In this document: piece by piece, positions 52,154 through 61,836 of the stretch
Position numbering within the stretch: the stretch's first letter is position 1
How the letters are laid out: each line of letters begins with the position of its first letter
Source: JANQHS01 sp965227315
Lineage (GTDB): Bacteria; Bacteroidota; Bacteroidia; Cytophagales; CCMP332
Assembly (NCBI GenBank): GCA_965227315.1
Contig: OZ245737.1
Location: forward strand, 3,410,001 to 3,474,000
Reading direction: 5' to 3'
DNA length: 64,000 nucleotides
Translations under genes and position numbers: made by a program
Notes under the pieces: model-generated
The model's database searches: none
Told to the model about the DNA's origin: nothing
What the model saw: only the letters and a program-made list of their open reading frames with translations

Positions 52154-52924
52154 ATGTTGAAATCTGAGTTTAGCAGATCCAATGATCGGGTGTTGATCTC
52201 GATAAGGAGGTTGTTTTGTGTGATGACCCTCATTCTGGGACTTCAGCATCTTTCAGCCGCACAGGAGAGAACCGTCACGCAGCAACTATGGCTTGATTTT
52301 GTTGCTGATTTTTATGTTGGAGACATCGGCTTACTGGATGTGGGGCTTTCCTTCAATCAGTGGGCAGGAAAAAGGAATGAATGGAATGAGATCATGATCA
52401 CCCCGATCTATGAAATGTACCCGAGTTACCGACTGGATGTCTTTGCCGGTGTTCTATTCTCAAGGGTAAAACAGGAGCCGGAACTTATCACCGTGGAGAC
52501 TCGTCCGATAGCCGGTTTCCGGTTCAATTTCTCCACTCAGAGGAACAGGGCTTTTATTCGCTATCGCTTTCGGTACGAATGGAGGCATTTCCAATACAAC
52601 TTTACCGACAGCACAGAGGTCTATAACCGGGTCCGGAACAGGCTCGAAGCAAACATATCGCTTACGCAAGAGAATTATCAAAAGGATGATAACCTTTATC
52701 TGAAAGTGGATTTCGAAATTTTTACGAATCTGGATTCTCCTCCCGGTGAGCGGTTTGTCAACAATAGCAGAACGAGGCTAGGGTTGGGTTATCGATTGAA
52801 TGAGGCCTGGAGATTCGAAGCGCTTTATACGCTGCAGTTGTCGCAGAATAACCTGGAGCAGAATGGTCCCGAATCCGTGGATCATATATTTAGACTGTTG
52901 TTTAAAAAGTACTTTTTCTACTGA
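52154..52924 (+). CDS. DUF2490-family outer membrane protein
   Basis: About 256 residues from ATG 52154; an ATG at 52067 would add 29 residues with no signal-like character. Signal region RRLFCVMTLILGLQHLSAAQ, then beta strands of a barrel (QQLWLDFVADFYVGDIGLLD, GVLFSRVKQEPELITVETRP, RAFIRYRFRYEWRH, RLGLGYRLNEAWRFEALY) ending in LLFKKYFFY with a terminal aromatic as in outer membrane proteins. Matches DUF2490. A second member is at 61833-62642. Function unknown. Confidence 0.83.
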   Translation: MLKSEFSRSNDRVLISIRRLFCVMTLILGLQHLSAAQERTVTQQLWLDFVADFYVGDIGLLDVGLSFNQWAGKRNEWNEIMITPIYEMYPSYRLDVFAGVLFSRVKQEPELITVETRPIAGFRFNFSTQRNRAFIRYRFRYEWRHFQYNFTDSTEVYNRVRNRLEANISLTQENYQKDDNLYLKVDFEIFTNLDSPPGERFVNNSRTRLGLGYRLNEAWRFEALYTLQLSQNNLEQNGPESVDHIFRLLFKKYFFY

Positions 52925-52956
52925 AATCCGTAGATTGGCGGAGCAATTTTTGAACC

Positions 52957-53514
52957 ATGAAAAAACTAATCCTCCTTCTCATCCTGACATCCATTTCCTC
53001 CTCCGAATTGTTTGCCCAATACAAGCATCAAAGCGGAAGTGCTGTTTTTAATCTTGGATATGCAAGCCTTACTCCCAAGGGTGAAGATGTAGATCTGACC
53101 GGGTTTACGGCGAATTTCGACTATGAATATCTGAATCTTAAAAAGTTCTTAAGCTATGGTTTTTCGATCTCCTACATTGAAGGAACTGGGTCCAATGCTG
53201 AAGCCGCCTATAAATACCATTCCTGGCCATTCACCTTTATGATGAAAGGCTTTCTGGGAGGAGATAAGATCAGGGGATATATCAGAGGGCAGGCGGGTTT
53301 TCATTCTACCACCGCTCAAAAGGAGGGGCCCTTGGCCTTAACGCAGGTCTGGGATACCGGATTAACAGCAGGTGGAGGACTTGGAGTGAATTTTCTTGTA
53401 AGTGAAAGGATCTTCCTGAACCTGGAGTACAATGCAAACTGGTTGGATACAAACATCTATGACGGGCAGATTGCACATACGATTCAAGTCGGTATTGGGA
53501 TTCAGGAGAAGTAG
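52957..53514 (+). CDS. Small outer-membrane beta-barrel protein
   Basis: 185 residues. Signal peptide MKKLILLLILTSISSSELFA. About eight amphipathic strands are visible (SAVFNLGYASLTPKGEDVDL, FTANFDYEYLNLKKFLSYGF, SYIEGTGSNAEAAYKYHSWP, RGYIRGQAGFHSTTAQ, AGGGLGVNFLVSERIFLNLE) and the end IQVGIGIQ suits an OmpA/OmpX-like barrel. No specific family is recognised. Function unknown. Confidence 0.8.
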   Translation: MKKLILLLILTSISSSELFAQYKHQSGSAVFNLGYASLTPKGEDVDLTGFTANFDYEYLNLKKFLSYGFSISYIEGTGSNAEAAYKYHSWPFTFMMKGFLGGDKIRGYIRGQAGFHSTTAQKEGPLALTQVWDTGLTAGGGLGVNFLVSERIFLNLEYNANWLDTNIYDGQIAHTIQVGIGIQEK

Positions 53515-53563
53515 CTTGTAATTTTTTCTTCCTTCTTTCAAAAACTACTTTGTGGTTTAAGAT

Positions 53564-53571
53564 TACTTTTG
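53564..53571 (+). promoter_or_regulatory. -7 element (TACTTTTG) before the first tandem lipoprotein
   Basis: TACTTTTG matches TAnnTTTG, 19 bp before ATG 53591. Only TTTC is present about 24 bp further upstream, so the -33 half is weak. Confidence 0.5.
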
Positions 53572-53590
53572 CACCCAATTAAATCCCATT

Positions 53591-54145
53591 ATGAAGAAAT
53601 TTAGATTACAGCATATACTGCTTTTGGTCTTGGCTTTTGGATTGTTCCAATGTTCTGAGTCAGATGATGTTAATCCGTTAGGAGGAAGCTTTACCCCGGA
53701 TTACAAAAATCAACCCTTGCAGGGAAAAATTGCAGGTGAGGATTGGACTTCGGTCAGTGGAACAGTGTCGACTTTAATGCTTGGAACCGATACCTTCCAG
53801 CATCAGTTTTCGGTTATGGACACCCTGGTTGATACCACGTTTTGTACTGGCGGGACAGGGCAGAGGTCCTTTATTTTTTTCTTCCTTCAGGATGAAAATG
53901 CCATAGTCGTACCGGGAGAAAAGAAGTTGAAACTGGATTTCAATAATCTTGCGGATAATTATACCGTAACTTTTGTTTCCTACGATGATGATGGAAATCC
54001 CGAAAATAATATTGCTACAAAGGGGGCATATGAGATTCTTACAGTGGATACCACCAATAGGCTTGTTACCGGAAGAATGGACATTCCTTTGGATGATAAC
54101 AATTTTGTCAACGGAAACTTTAGTATCAGATATTGTAATTTTTAG
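53591..54145 (+). CDS. Lipoprotein, tandem paralogue 1
   Basis: 184 residues. Lipobox LFQC after MKKFRLQHILLLVLAFG, then SESDDVNPLGG, an acidic post-Cys region that is common in surface-exposed Bacteroidota lipoproteins. Shares a layout with the next gene: QPLQGKIAGEDWT, DTLVDTTFC, KGAYEILTVDTTNRLVTGRM and NFVNGNFSIRYC. Two conserved cysteines (in DTTFC and the C-terminal RYC) may form a disulfide. Beta-rich, function unknown. Confidence 0.83.
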   Translation: MKKFRLQHILLLVLAFGLFQCSESDDVNPLGGSFTPDYKNQPLQGKIAGEDWTSVSGTVSTLMLGTDTFQHQFSVMDTLVDTTFCTGGTGQRSFIFFFLQDENAIVVPGEKKLKLDFNNLADNYTVTFVSYDDDGNPENNIATKGAYEILTVDTTNRLVTGRMDIPLDDNNFVNGNFSIRYCNF

Positions 54146-54190
54146 TCTGCCCATTTCTTTCTCGGCGGACTCATTCGATAATTGAATTCT

Positions 54191-54751
54191 ATGAATATTA
54201 AGTCTATTATCCTTCTAGCTTCAGTCGGGCTCCTTGGTTTTTTTGCCTGCACTTCTGATGACGATGAGGTCAACCCTGGGTTCGAGGTGAACTTCAAGGA
54301 TCAGGATCTACAGGGAAAGATCAACGATTCTACTTTTTTATATACCGACGGTTTGGCTACCTCAACAGGTAATACCCAGGGTTTCCTGCATAAGTTTGTA
54401 ATCCTGGACACATTGGTGGATTCCACTACCTGTACATCGGTTCTGGACACTACCCGCGAAGTGATATTCAGCTATCTGGATACGAATGCCCTTGTTATAC
54501 CCGGCAGAACCAATCTTTTCTTCGACCCCCTGGGTTCAGCGAATTCCAATGTGACCGTAAAATTCTTTTACTGGTATTTTGATGAGATGGACAGCGTTTT
54601 GAAGAGAGAGCAGGTTACCGTTTCGGAAGGTGCCTATGAGATCCTGAGCGTGGATACTTCTACTAATGTTATCGAAGGAAGAATGCATATCCGCGAGAAT
54701 GCCAAAAACTTAGTCAACGGAAACTTCACCTTGAAGTACTGTAGTTATTGA
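54191..54751 (+). CDS. Lipoprotein, tandem paralogue 2
   Basis: 186 residues from ATG 54191 (a TTG at 54182 would add three). Lipobox FFAC after MNIKSIILLASVGLLG, followed by TSDDDEVNPGF. Paralogue of the upstream lipoprotein: QDLQGKINDSTF, DTLVDSTTC, EGAYEILSVDTSTNVIEGRM and NLVNGNFTLKYC align in order. A clear hairpin terminator follows at 54773. Function unknown; the pair probably arose by tandem duplication. Confidence 0.84.
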   Translation: MNIKSIILLASVGLLGFFACTSDDDEVNPGFEVNFKDQDLQGKINDSTFLYTDGLATSTGNTQGFLHKFVILDTLVDSTTCTSVLDTTREVIFSYLDTNALVIPGRTNLFFDPLGSANSNVTVKFFYWYFDEMDSVLKREQVTVSEGAYEILSVDTSTNVIEGRMHIRENAKNLVNGNFTLKYCSY

Positions 54752-54772
54752 TATTAAATTGGAGACCTTTCC

Positions 54773-54806
54773 AAGCCCGATCGTGATTTTTCCGGTCGGG
54801 TTTTTT
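54773..54806 (+). terminator. Rho-independent terminator after the tandem lipoproteins
   Basis: Stem CCCGATCG / CGGTCGGG (8 bp with one G-T pair) around a 9-nt loop TGATTTTTC, followed by six T residues; begins about 22 bp after the lipoprotein stop. Confidence 0.88.
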
Positions 54807-54906
54807 AATGTCTGAAAAATGTTGAAAATATGCCCTTTGCCTACATGGTGTAAGAAATTTGAAGGAAGTCAACTGGCCTGGTGACCGGCTTGCATACTGG
54901 GAAAAA

Positions 54907-54914
54907 TATATTTG
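54907..54914 (+). promoter_or_regulatory. -7 element (TATATTTG) before the DoxX-like gene
   Basis: TATATTTG matches TAnnTTTG, 14 bp before ATG 54929. A TTG at 54890-54892 gives only 14 bp spacing, so the -33 is uncertain. It supports ATG 54929 over an in-frame start at 54881. Confidence 0.5.
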
Positions 54915-54928
54915 GCAAAATTTTCCTT

Positions 54929-55321
54929 ATGACTATTCGAACGAAGAAAATCCTATTCATTTCCTTCACCCTCCTATTCTCTGTGGTGATGCTTTCCGCT
55001 TCTGCTCTTTTTTTGTTGAACTATGAGGACGCGAAGGAATGGTTCCTGAATATGGGCGTACATCCAATTCTTGTTTTTCCGATTGCGATGGCTCAGATCC
55101 TGGGAGTAATTCTGCTCTGGTCCAAGATCCAATTCGCTGCTGTGAAGTGGGTGTACATCGGATTTGCAACGATTTTCCTTTTCGCAATGCTCTCGCACTT
55201 TTTTGTGAATGACGGATTCGCGATCGTTCCCCTGGTGATGGGTATTATTCTTCTGGCCTCTTACAAATTCAGAGCAGGGTTTGCTGTTCTGGAACCAGAT
55301 CATTCCAACGAAGGGTCTTAG
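54929..55321 (+). CDS. DoxX-like small membrane protein
   Basis: 130 residues from ATG 54929, four hydrophobic helices: ILFISFTLLFSVVMLSASAL, HPILVFPIAMAQILGVILLW, VYIGFATIFLFAMLSHFFVN and FAIVPLVMGIILLASYKF. Pattern and length match DoxX-like (DoxX_2 type) membrane proteins. Function unknown in this phylum. The cysteine-free sequence gives no hint of thiol chemistry. Followed 57 bp later by the desaturase. Confidence 0.75.
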   Translation: MTIRTKKILFISFTLLFSVVMLSASALFLLNYEDAKEWFLNMGVHPILVFPIAMAQILGVILLWSKIQFAAVKWVYIGFATIFLFAMLSHFFVNDGFAIVPLVMGIILLASYKFRAGFAVLEPDHSNEGS

Positions 55322-55364
55322 CTCGCTCACAATTTGGTTCAGGTTCAATTACCCACATAAACCC

Positions 55365-55372
55365 TACCTTTG
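55365..55372 (+). promoter_or_regulatory. -7 element (TACCTTTG) before the fatty acid desaturase
   Basis: TACCTTTG matches TAnnTTTG and ends 6 bp before ATG 55379, implying a nearly leaderless transcript. A TTTG at 55333-55336 is 28 bp upstream, longer than the usual spacing. Confidence 0.5.
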
Positions 55373-55378
55373 CAGCCT

Positions 55379-56500
55379 ATGAGCAGAGGACTGGCGAATC
55401 AGGTATATTTTGACCATAATATCGAGGCGGATTTTTTGAAAACCCTTCGAAGAAGAGTCAATGCGTATTTCTCGGAGAACGGGATCTCCAGATATGGAAA
55501 TATGAAGATGTATATCAAGTCAGTGGCAATCCTGGGCCTGTATCTCATCCCTTATTTCCTGATGATCACGGGAATGATCACAGGACCTTTTATCGTTCTC
55601 CTGGGATTATGGGTTCTTATGGGATTTGGAATGGCTGGAATTGGCTGCTCGATCATGCATGATGCCAACCATGGCGCTTATTCCAAAAACCAAAATGTGA
55701 ACAGGTTGATGGGCCATATGGTCAACCTTATTGGAGGAAGCGCTATCAACTGGAAGATCCAGCATAATGTTTTGCACCATACATATACAAACATCGAGGG
55801 GCTCGATGAGGATATCGATCCGGGACCGTTAATGAGGTTGTCTCCCCATAAAAAGTGGTTCAAGGCTCATAAGTTCCAACATATATATGGATGGTTTCTT
55901 TATGGATTAATGACTTTTCTTTGGCTGACAACCAAGGATTACAATCAGCTTTTTCGCTATCACAAGATGGGATTGTTAAAAGGGCAAAAAGTGAGCCTCT
56001 GGCCTCAGCTTTTCAGATTGATCCTGGGTAAGATCATCTACTACGGATTATTCCTGGCTCTTCCCATGTACCTGCTTCCGATTCCCTGGTGGCAGACCCT
56101 GGTGCTTTTTATTGCTATGCATTTCACAACTGGGTTCTTATTCGGAGCCATATTTCAAACGGCTCATGTAATGCCAACCAGAGAGTATCCCTTACCCGAT
56201 GAAACCGGAAAAATGAAAAGAAATTGGGCTATTCATCAGATGATGACTACCATGAACTACAGCCCGAATAGCCGAATATTCGCTTGGTACATCGGAGGAC
56301 TAAACTATCAGGTAGAGCATCATTTGTTTCCCAACATTTGCCATATTCACTACCCTGGGATATCCGGAATTGTGAGGCAAACAGCACAGGAATTCGGCAT
56401 CCCATACAGATCGACATCAACCTTTATCAAAGCTTTGGGTGAGCATGCGATGATGCTCAAGGATCTGGGGAAAAAGCCTCAGGTAGAACTGGCGGCCTGA
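55379..56500 (+). CDS. Membrane fatty acid (acyl-CoA/acyl-lipid) desaturase
   Basis: 373 residues from ATG 55379. Three histidine boxes bind the di-iron centre: HDANHG near 96-101, HNVLHHTYTN near 128-137 (HxxHH type) and QVEHHLFP near 311-318. Membrane helices around 50-90 and 205-255. The QVEHH form of the third box, with Gln replacing the first His, is typical of front-end (delta-5/delta-6-like) and linoleoyl-CoA desaturases. Introduces a double bond in membrane acyl chains using O2 and an electron donor; regiospecificity cannot be assigned. Confidence 0.93.
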   Translation: MSRGLANQVYFDHNIEADFLKTLRRRVNAYFSENGISRYGNMKMYIKSVAILGLYLIPYFLMITGMITGPFIVLLGLWVLMGFGMAGIGCSIMHDANHGAYSKNQNVNRLMGHMVNLIGGSAINWKIQHNVLHHTYTNIEGLDEDIDPGPLMRLSPHKKWFKAHKFQHIYGWFLYGLMTFLWLTTKDYNQLFRYHKMGLLKGQKVSLWPQLFRLILGKIIYYGLFLALPMYLLPIPWWQTLVLFIAMHFTTGFLFGAIFQTAHVMPTREYPLPDETGKMKRNWAIHQMMTTMNYSPNSRIFAWYIGGLNYQVEHHLFPNICHIHYPGISGIVRQTAQEFGIPYRSTSTFIKALGEHAMMLKDLGKKPQVELAA

Positions 56501-56503
56501 GCC

Positions 56504-59500
56504 TTATTGCTTCTTATCCTTTTCAAGTGATATTTCATAATCATCGGGGGTTCCCGAGATCTTGACATTCAGGTATCTTATTCTTTTTCCCTCTTCCTTG
56601 TACTCGATCTCATCGATTTGATCCTCCGGAATGTCCTCATCTTTTTTGAAAAGCCTGTGCCATGCTGCCTTGGTTACCATTTTCCATGGAATTCTCATAT
56701 AATACTCCATATTCAGGTCCATGTCCTGTTTTCCGGAGAGCTCAATGAATCCCAGTGAGGAATTGATGGTCATATTCGGGATGATCAGCGTTCCGTTTTT
56801 CATCTGAATGCTATTTTGGAGTGTGTCAAAAATGACCTTGGCCAGGTTCTTATCCTTAAAGTATTCACTCAACACCTCGAGAGCACTGTAATGCTCCAAC
56901 TGACCACCGACCACGCTGATATCCATGTTGATCTGCGATTCATCGATTTTCGGTGTCATGTCAGGGTACAATCTGATGAGTCCGGTGATCTCACCGGAAA
57001 AGCGCCCGTTGATGTTTTCGGAAACCAGATGATCCTGGCCCAGATTTTCATACCTCAGGAGTAGTTCGTCGAGGTCCAGATTGTCCAGGGTCAGGGTTGG
57101 TTTTAGGAAAATGACCTTTGGATTCGCGCCACTGAAAACACCCTTCAGAAAAATGCGTCCCCCAGCTGTTTCCAGTTTCAGGGTGTCAAAAAACAGGGTT
57201 TGATTTGACATGGTCCTGAACTCCGCAAGCATGTTTTCAACATTCTTTTTCTTGTAGTGCATGTGATCGATCTGAAAGCTGTAGCTCATGTCGGGAAATG
57301 GAACCTGATAAATACTCCAGGCTTCTTCATGGGCCTGGGTATTGGAAACATTGACAGGTGGCGGGGGATTGTACTTCATCAGCTGGTCGAAATTCAAATA
57401 TTTGGACGTGAATTTCAGGCTGTTCTTCTTCTTGTGTTTTGGGTTGTCGCCCAGGTAATAGGTCATGTCCGCCAGGAACTGACTGTCTCCCAATTTTCCA
57501 TTCAGATTGGTGATGGTCATCAAATCATCCCTGAACTCAAACCTTCCCCCAAAGCGATCCAGCTTCATGGGGTGTACTTTCATTTTCCCCCTGATATATT
57601 GAATGAATACATCGGTTGAGGTGAGCTCCTGATCGAATTTGAGTCGGGCATAGCCTTTGAACTGGAAGTTCTGAACCTCTTCGTGCCGGTATTCTTCGGG
57701 TACATAATTCACTCCTTCATAGGTAAACAGGTCTTTGAACTTGATGGAGTTGGACTTGAGGTAGAAGAAGATCTTGGATCCGCCTACTTTTTCATCGGCG
57801 AACCATAGATCATAGTTCTGACATATCCCGCTTGAACTGAAATCGCTGGAGTCTATCATGCCTTCAAGGTTGATGACCCGCATGGATTTTTCCTCTATAA
57901 AGACATCTGCCTTGAAATTATGCAGGGTATGCGGATAGTGTTTGAATTTAGCAAAGAGATCATCGATAAAAAACTGACCTATTGGCAGGTTGGGCGAGTT
58001 GGTAAAAGCCCTTGCACTGCTTTTGAACCTGAGTTTCATGTTGAAATTATCTACCTGTTCATCGATGGGCTTAAAGTTGGCTGTATCAAAAGAGGTCAGC
58101 TCGGTAAGGTCAAAATGGTTGGATTGAAAATGAAGTCTGCTGGTCACAGGAATATCCGTATGGTGAATGATGGAAGGAAGATCGTCAATGCTGGCGGTGA
58201 CTTTCAAATCCGACTTTCCCACCTTCAGGTTGAAATAATCTATTTGAGCCTTATTGCCTTCCATCGATGCTTTGAGGTCTATGTCATCGATTTTGAGATG
58301 GTATCCGGGAGCCTTAAAGCTCAGATCTTCGATCAACAGTTCGGTAAAGTAGGATTGATTGAACTGTTCAAGGGCTCTTTCGGGTGAGTCAAGGTCGATG
58401 ATGTCGCGAAAGTTCATGGTCAGGTCAACATTTCCATCGAGTTCTTCAAGGTCTCTGATATTAAAAAAGTCTGCCAGGAATTCCAGATCGAAATTTGAAG
58501 AGAGCTTCATGTCTATTTCAGGGGAATCGAAATTCTTAACCTTCAGAAATCCCTTGAAGGTGCCCGCTTCGGGGCGAGCGGAAAAATCTACCAAGGAGAA
58601 CTCTGTGGTGGTGAGATCCCTTTTTTCTCCATTGGTGAAATGACCTTTGAAAAAGAGGTCATTGAGCCTGGACTCATTGGTGGTATTCTCAAAAAACGCC
58701 TCTTCGCATCCAAAATTTGCTTCTACGAAGGGTGTATTTCCATTCGCCATTTTTCCCTGGATCTTGGCATCAAAGAAAATCTTCCCTTCATTATCATACT
58801 TGGATAATGTTGTTGCAAGATCCTCCGGCGCAAAAGACAGGACGAGGTCGAAATTTGGTTTCTCACCGCTAAGTTGCAGGTCAAGTTCCATGTCATTATC
58901 CATATCAATTTTCCCTACTACTGAAAAATCTCCATGATCAAGACTTATGGTCGACGGTTTGATCAATAGTACCTGTTCATCCTGGATAAAATCAAGTCTG
59001 GTATGTGTCTGGATGTGTTTTTCATAGATGATGGTCGGTATGGAATCCTGAATAACACTCAACTCGAAATCGCTTTCCAGATTGAATGTTATATGGTTTT
59101 TCACCGTTTTGAACATGGATTCGGCGTCCCGGATGTCTGCTGAGACAAAGAGGTTGCTGGCCTGATTTTCATAGTCTAAGCGGAGGTCGATCAGTTCTAT
59201 CGATTTGATGTCCAGATCGAATTCCGACTCTGTGCTGCTTGTGTCTTCCTCGACAGGAAGAAAGGCGTTCGTGATATTCATATTCCCCATGGTGTCCTGT
59301 CTGATGAATATCTTTCCACCTTTTAGCTCGATTTCCTTCACCTCATATTTTCCCTCCAGTATGGTCCATAGGTCAAAGCCCAGATAACATTCTTCGATAT
59401 TCAGAACAGTATCACTATGCAGATCTCCAAACTCATGAATCACCAGGTCGTCAACCTCTACCGATACGTATGGAAATCTCTCAAACGGGGAGACATGTGA

Positions 59501-59677
59501 ATCCCGGATTTCAATGGCTCCCTGAAATCCCTTGTTCAATCCCGCGAGTTGATCCTGAACCAGACTATCCTGCTGACTGAAGAGTATCCATACAGTCAAC
59601 ACAAAAATGATAGGAGGGATGAGCAGAATGCCGAGGATCAGGATGATCCATTTTTTGATTTTAAATTTTCCAGCCAT
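56504..59677 (-). CDS. Large AsmA-like protein
   Basis: 1057 residues. One N-terminal membrane anchor (WIILILGILLIPPIIFVLTV, about 10-29), then an AsmA/TamB-type repeat of beta strands, with SVEVDDLVIHEFGDLHSDTV near 71-90 and ILEGKYEVKEIELKGGKIFI near 106-125, the AsmA N-terminal block, and a conserved C-terminal segment STINSSLGFIELSGKQDMDL. Members form long periplasmic grooves that may carry lipids between the inner and outer membranes. It converges on the desaturase gene with a 3-bp gap, so membrane lipid genes are neighbours. Confidence 0.88.
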   Translation of the reverse strand: MAGKFKIKKWIILILGILLIPPIIFVLTVWILFSQQDSLVQDQLAGLNKGFQGAIEIRDSHVSPFERFPYVSVEVDDLVIHEFGDLHSDTVLNIEECYLGFDLWTILEGKYEVKEIELKGGKIFIRQDTMGNMNITNAFLPVEEDTSSTESEFDLDIKSIELIDLRLDYENQASNLFVSADIRDAESMFKTVKNHITFNLESDFELSVIQDSIPTIIYEKHIQTHTRLDFIQDEQVLLIKPSTISLDHGDFSVVGKIDMDNDMELDLQLSGEKPNFDLVLSFAPEDLATTLSKYDNEGKIFFDAKIQGKMANGNTPFVEANFGCEEAFFENTTNESRLNDLFFKGHFTNGEKRDLTTTEFSLVDFSARPEAGTFKGFLKVKNFDSPEIDMKLSSNFDLEFLADFFNIRDLEELDGNVDLTMNFRDIIDLDSPERALEQFNQSYFTELLIEDLSFKAPGYHLKIDDIDLKASMEGNKAQIDYFNLKVGKSDLKVTASIDDLPSIIHHTDIPVTSRLHFQSNHFDLTELTSFDTANFKPIDEQVDNFNMKLRFKSSARAFTNSPNLPIGQFFIDDLFAKFKHYPHTLHNFKADVFIEEKSMRVINLEGMIDSSDFSSSGICQNYDLWFADEKVGGSKIFFYLKSNSIKFKDLFTYEGVNYVPEEYRHEEVQNFQFKGYARLKFDQELTSTDVFIQYIRGKMKVHPMKLDRFGGRFEFRDDLMTITNLNGKLGDSQFLADMTYYLGDNPKHKKKNSLKFTSKYLNFDQLMKYNPPPPVNVSNTQAHEEAWSIYQVPFPDMSYSFQIDHMHYKKKNVENMLAEFRTMSNQTLFFDTLKLETAGGRIFLKGVFSGANPKVIFLKPTLTLDNLDLDELLLRYENLGQDHLVSENINGRFSGEITGLIRLYPDMTPKIDESQINMDISVVGGQLEHYSALEVLSEYFKDKNLAKVIFDTLQNSIQMKNGTLIIPNMTINSSLGFIELSGKQDMDLNMEYYMRIPWKMVTKAAWHRLFKKDEDIPEDQIDEIEYKEEGKRIRYLNVKISGTPDDYEISLEKDKKQ

Positions 59678-59865
59678 TGTTAATGTTCAAGACCAAGTAA
59701 AGATCGAATTTACCTTATAGTCAATTCAACATACAATCCTCCTGCCACTTTTTTGATTTTCTTGCTAAAATTCCTTCTAACAGTTCCAATGCGGTCACCT
59801 AATTTGAAGGAATAAAAGTTACTTTTAAAGCTTGTCCATTTTGGGGTCCCTTAAGAGAACTCAGG

Positions 59866-61836
59866 ATGCATATGTTGAAAGGCAACCGTTTACCTCAGAT
59901 CAGATTAACGCTTCTGCTGGGATTCATTTTATTGAAGCTCCCATGGTCAGGAGCATTTGCCCAACAATTATTCAGCTATGATAGTGCCTTTGTTACCTCT
60001 ACGGGCATCAAGGGAGTCGCCAGGTTTAGCTATTATATCAAGGATGGTCAAAGGGTTATTGATGGTCCTTTTTCTTTTGAGGCACTCCTGGAAGCAGAAT
60101 CACATGCTACGGAGAGGAAAACCTATTTCTGGAAAGGCTCCTATAAGGATGGGATCAAGGAAGGGAATTGGGATTATAAAGAGGATATCAATCAGGCGAT
60201 CATCTCAGACCTTCGCAAGGGTTCTCTGGAATACTCGATCCAGACCCTCGAGAATCAACTTAAGATCAACTACAAACAGGGTTATCCCGATGGAAAGGTA
60301 GAATACAGGTCTTCTCTATTCGAAAATGGTAAATGGAAAAAGAGCCTTGAAATTCTGGATGTAAGCTTCCAGGATAAGCTCGTCGACGGCACCTTCAGTT
60401 TTATCAGAAATCGGGATGAATCCCAGATGTTCTCGATCAATGGGGAAGTGCAAAAGGGATTTATGAACGGAACCTGGTTGTTTCATTATAGCGCTGATAG
60501 TTCCTGGGAAGAAAGGAAATATGTAGAGGGTGTCCTAATGCAGGTTCTGATCACCAGAGGGTCTGATACTGTCCGCTTTCTTCCCTTTCCTCTTGATGCC
60601 GAATTGGAGAAGAAAATAGGTGCCGGTGCTTCCAGTCTCAAACTCGTGGATCATCCTTTGAGCCTGGCCTTCAGTGATGGCTACCCCAGTGAGTCAGAGT
60701 ATATACAGGTCCAGAAACAAGGAAATGAAAGGATCAGATCTGTTCTTGATCAGATATTCAGGTATGATTCCGCTCTTGAGTTCAAGTATGGAATTCCGAT
60801 AGGCACGACCAGGGGTATCTACGATCTGAGTCATGAAGAAGAAGAGGCCATGAACCTTTGGCCAAAACTCGAGGCCCAATTTTCAAAGAAGCTCTTTGAA
60901 CTTGAAAAGCTCGGGATCGACCGCCTGGAATTTCTGAATGATTCGATCATTAACGGAGTAAATCAATGGAAGGAAAGGCAGGATCCGGTGCTGGAGAAGA
61001 TCAGGGAATGGTACGAGATCGTTGGTACAAATGAAGTGATCTATTATAACCGAAGGGGGTTGTTGGTCGAATATGCTGAGCAGATCCTTTCCTTCGACAA
61101 CATTTTTGTGAACGGGAGGAACAAGTTGATCAAATACCCGAAGAGTGAGTTGGAAGAGAAGAGTGTTCTGCTCTACGTGGTTGATAACCTCTCGCACCGA
61201 AACTCATATGCGGATTCGATCTATAATGTGGCCGTCAGGCAACTTGAAGCGCATCAATATGCCAGGCAACTATATGACCTGAACGAAACCATCAAAGCCG
61301 AAAAACATCTCGAGGATTCATTGTATTCCGAATTACCCGAGAACAGATCTCTGGCTGTGGTTTTGGAAAGAACCAACAACTACTTTTTCGAGACCACATT
61401 TCCTGAGCAATACTCGGTATTCATCAACTCGAATGACGCGCAACGCCAAATGGATATTGGTTTTAAGATCATCTCAGAACTGAAAAAGCTTGACGAAGCC
61501 ATTTTGCTTTCCAGGGAGATCGAAGTCCAGATGGCAGTTCTGGATAGTGTCTTTACGGAGTACCTTTTTGATCCCTTCACCTACACGGACAAGGTTCCCA
61601 ACCGTGTCAAGAAGAAACTATATGATCCGATCGTATTTGAAATGATTCCCCAAGGAATTGAAAGGGCAGGGCAGTATTTTGAGAATCCTTACCAGGTCCT
61701 GAAGCAGTTGGAGGAAGTCAGATCGATCCAGGAGCGCTTGCTTCAGCTGCGGTTTTCGGATACCCGGAAAATAGAGAAGAAATTCAAAAGGAATACCAAT
61801 TACGATGCAAGGCTTGAAAGCCTTATGGCTGAATGA
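59866..61836 (+). CDS. Exported protein with MORN-like N-terminal repeats
   Basis: 656 residues. Signal peptide near 10-34 (RLTLLLGFILLKLPWSGAFA). Residues about 40-240 contain repeated strands of the MORN/toxin-antitoxin-variant type: YFWKGSYKDGIKEGNWDYKE, NYKQGYPDGKVEYRS, GEVQKGFMNGTWLFHYSADS. From about 280 it is charged, helical and probably coiled coil. No catalytic motif seen. The stop overlaps the ATG of a DUF2490 protein (ATGA), so the two probably work together in the envelope. Start ATG 59866 or 59872. Confidence 0.78.
   Translation: MHMLKGNRLPQIRLTLLLGFILLKLPWSGAFAQQLFSYDSAFVTSTGIKGVARFSYYIKDGQRVIDGPFSFEALLEAESHATERKTYFWKGSYKDGIKEGNWDYKEDINQAIISDLRKGSLEYSIQTLENQLKINYKQGYPDGKVEYRSSLFENGKWKKSLEILDVSFQDKLVDGTFSFIRNRDESQMFSINGEVQKGFMNGTWLFHYSADSSWEERKYVEGVLMQVLITRGSDTVRFLPFPLDAELEKKIGAGASSLKLVDHPLSLAFSDGYPSESEYIQVQKQGNERIRSVLDQIFRYDSALEFKYGIPIGTTRGIYDLSHEEEEAMNLWPKLEAQFSKKLFELEKLGIDRLEFLNDSIINGVNQWKERQDPVLEKIREWYEIVGTNEVIYYNRRGLLVEYAEQILSFDNIFVNGRNKLIKYPKSELEEKSVLLYVVDNLSHRNSYADSIYNVAVRQLEAHQYARQLYDLNETIKAEKHLEDSLYSELPENRSLAVVLERTNNYFFETTFPEQYSVFINSNDAQRQMDIGFKIISELKKLDEAILLSREIEVQMAVLDSVFTEYLFDPFTYTDKVPNRVKKKLYDPIVFEMIPQGIERAGQYFENPYQVLKQLEEVRSIQERLLQLRFSDTRKIEKKFKRNTNYDARLESLMAE

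Noticed and set aside
51966..52160. Small + strand frame between DUF2141 and DUF2490
   Set aside because: No signal, no known motif, and it runs partly antisense to the DUF2141 signal peptide; composition looks non-coding.
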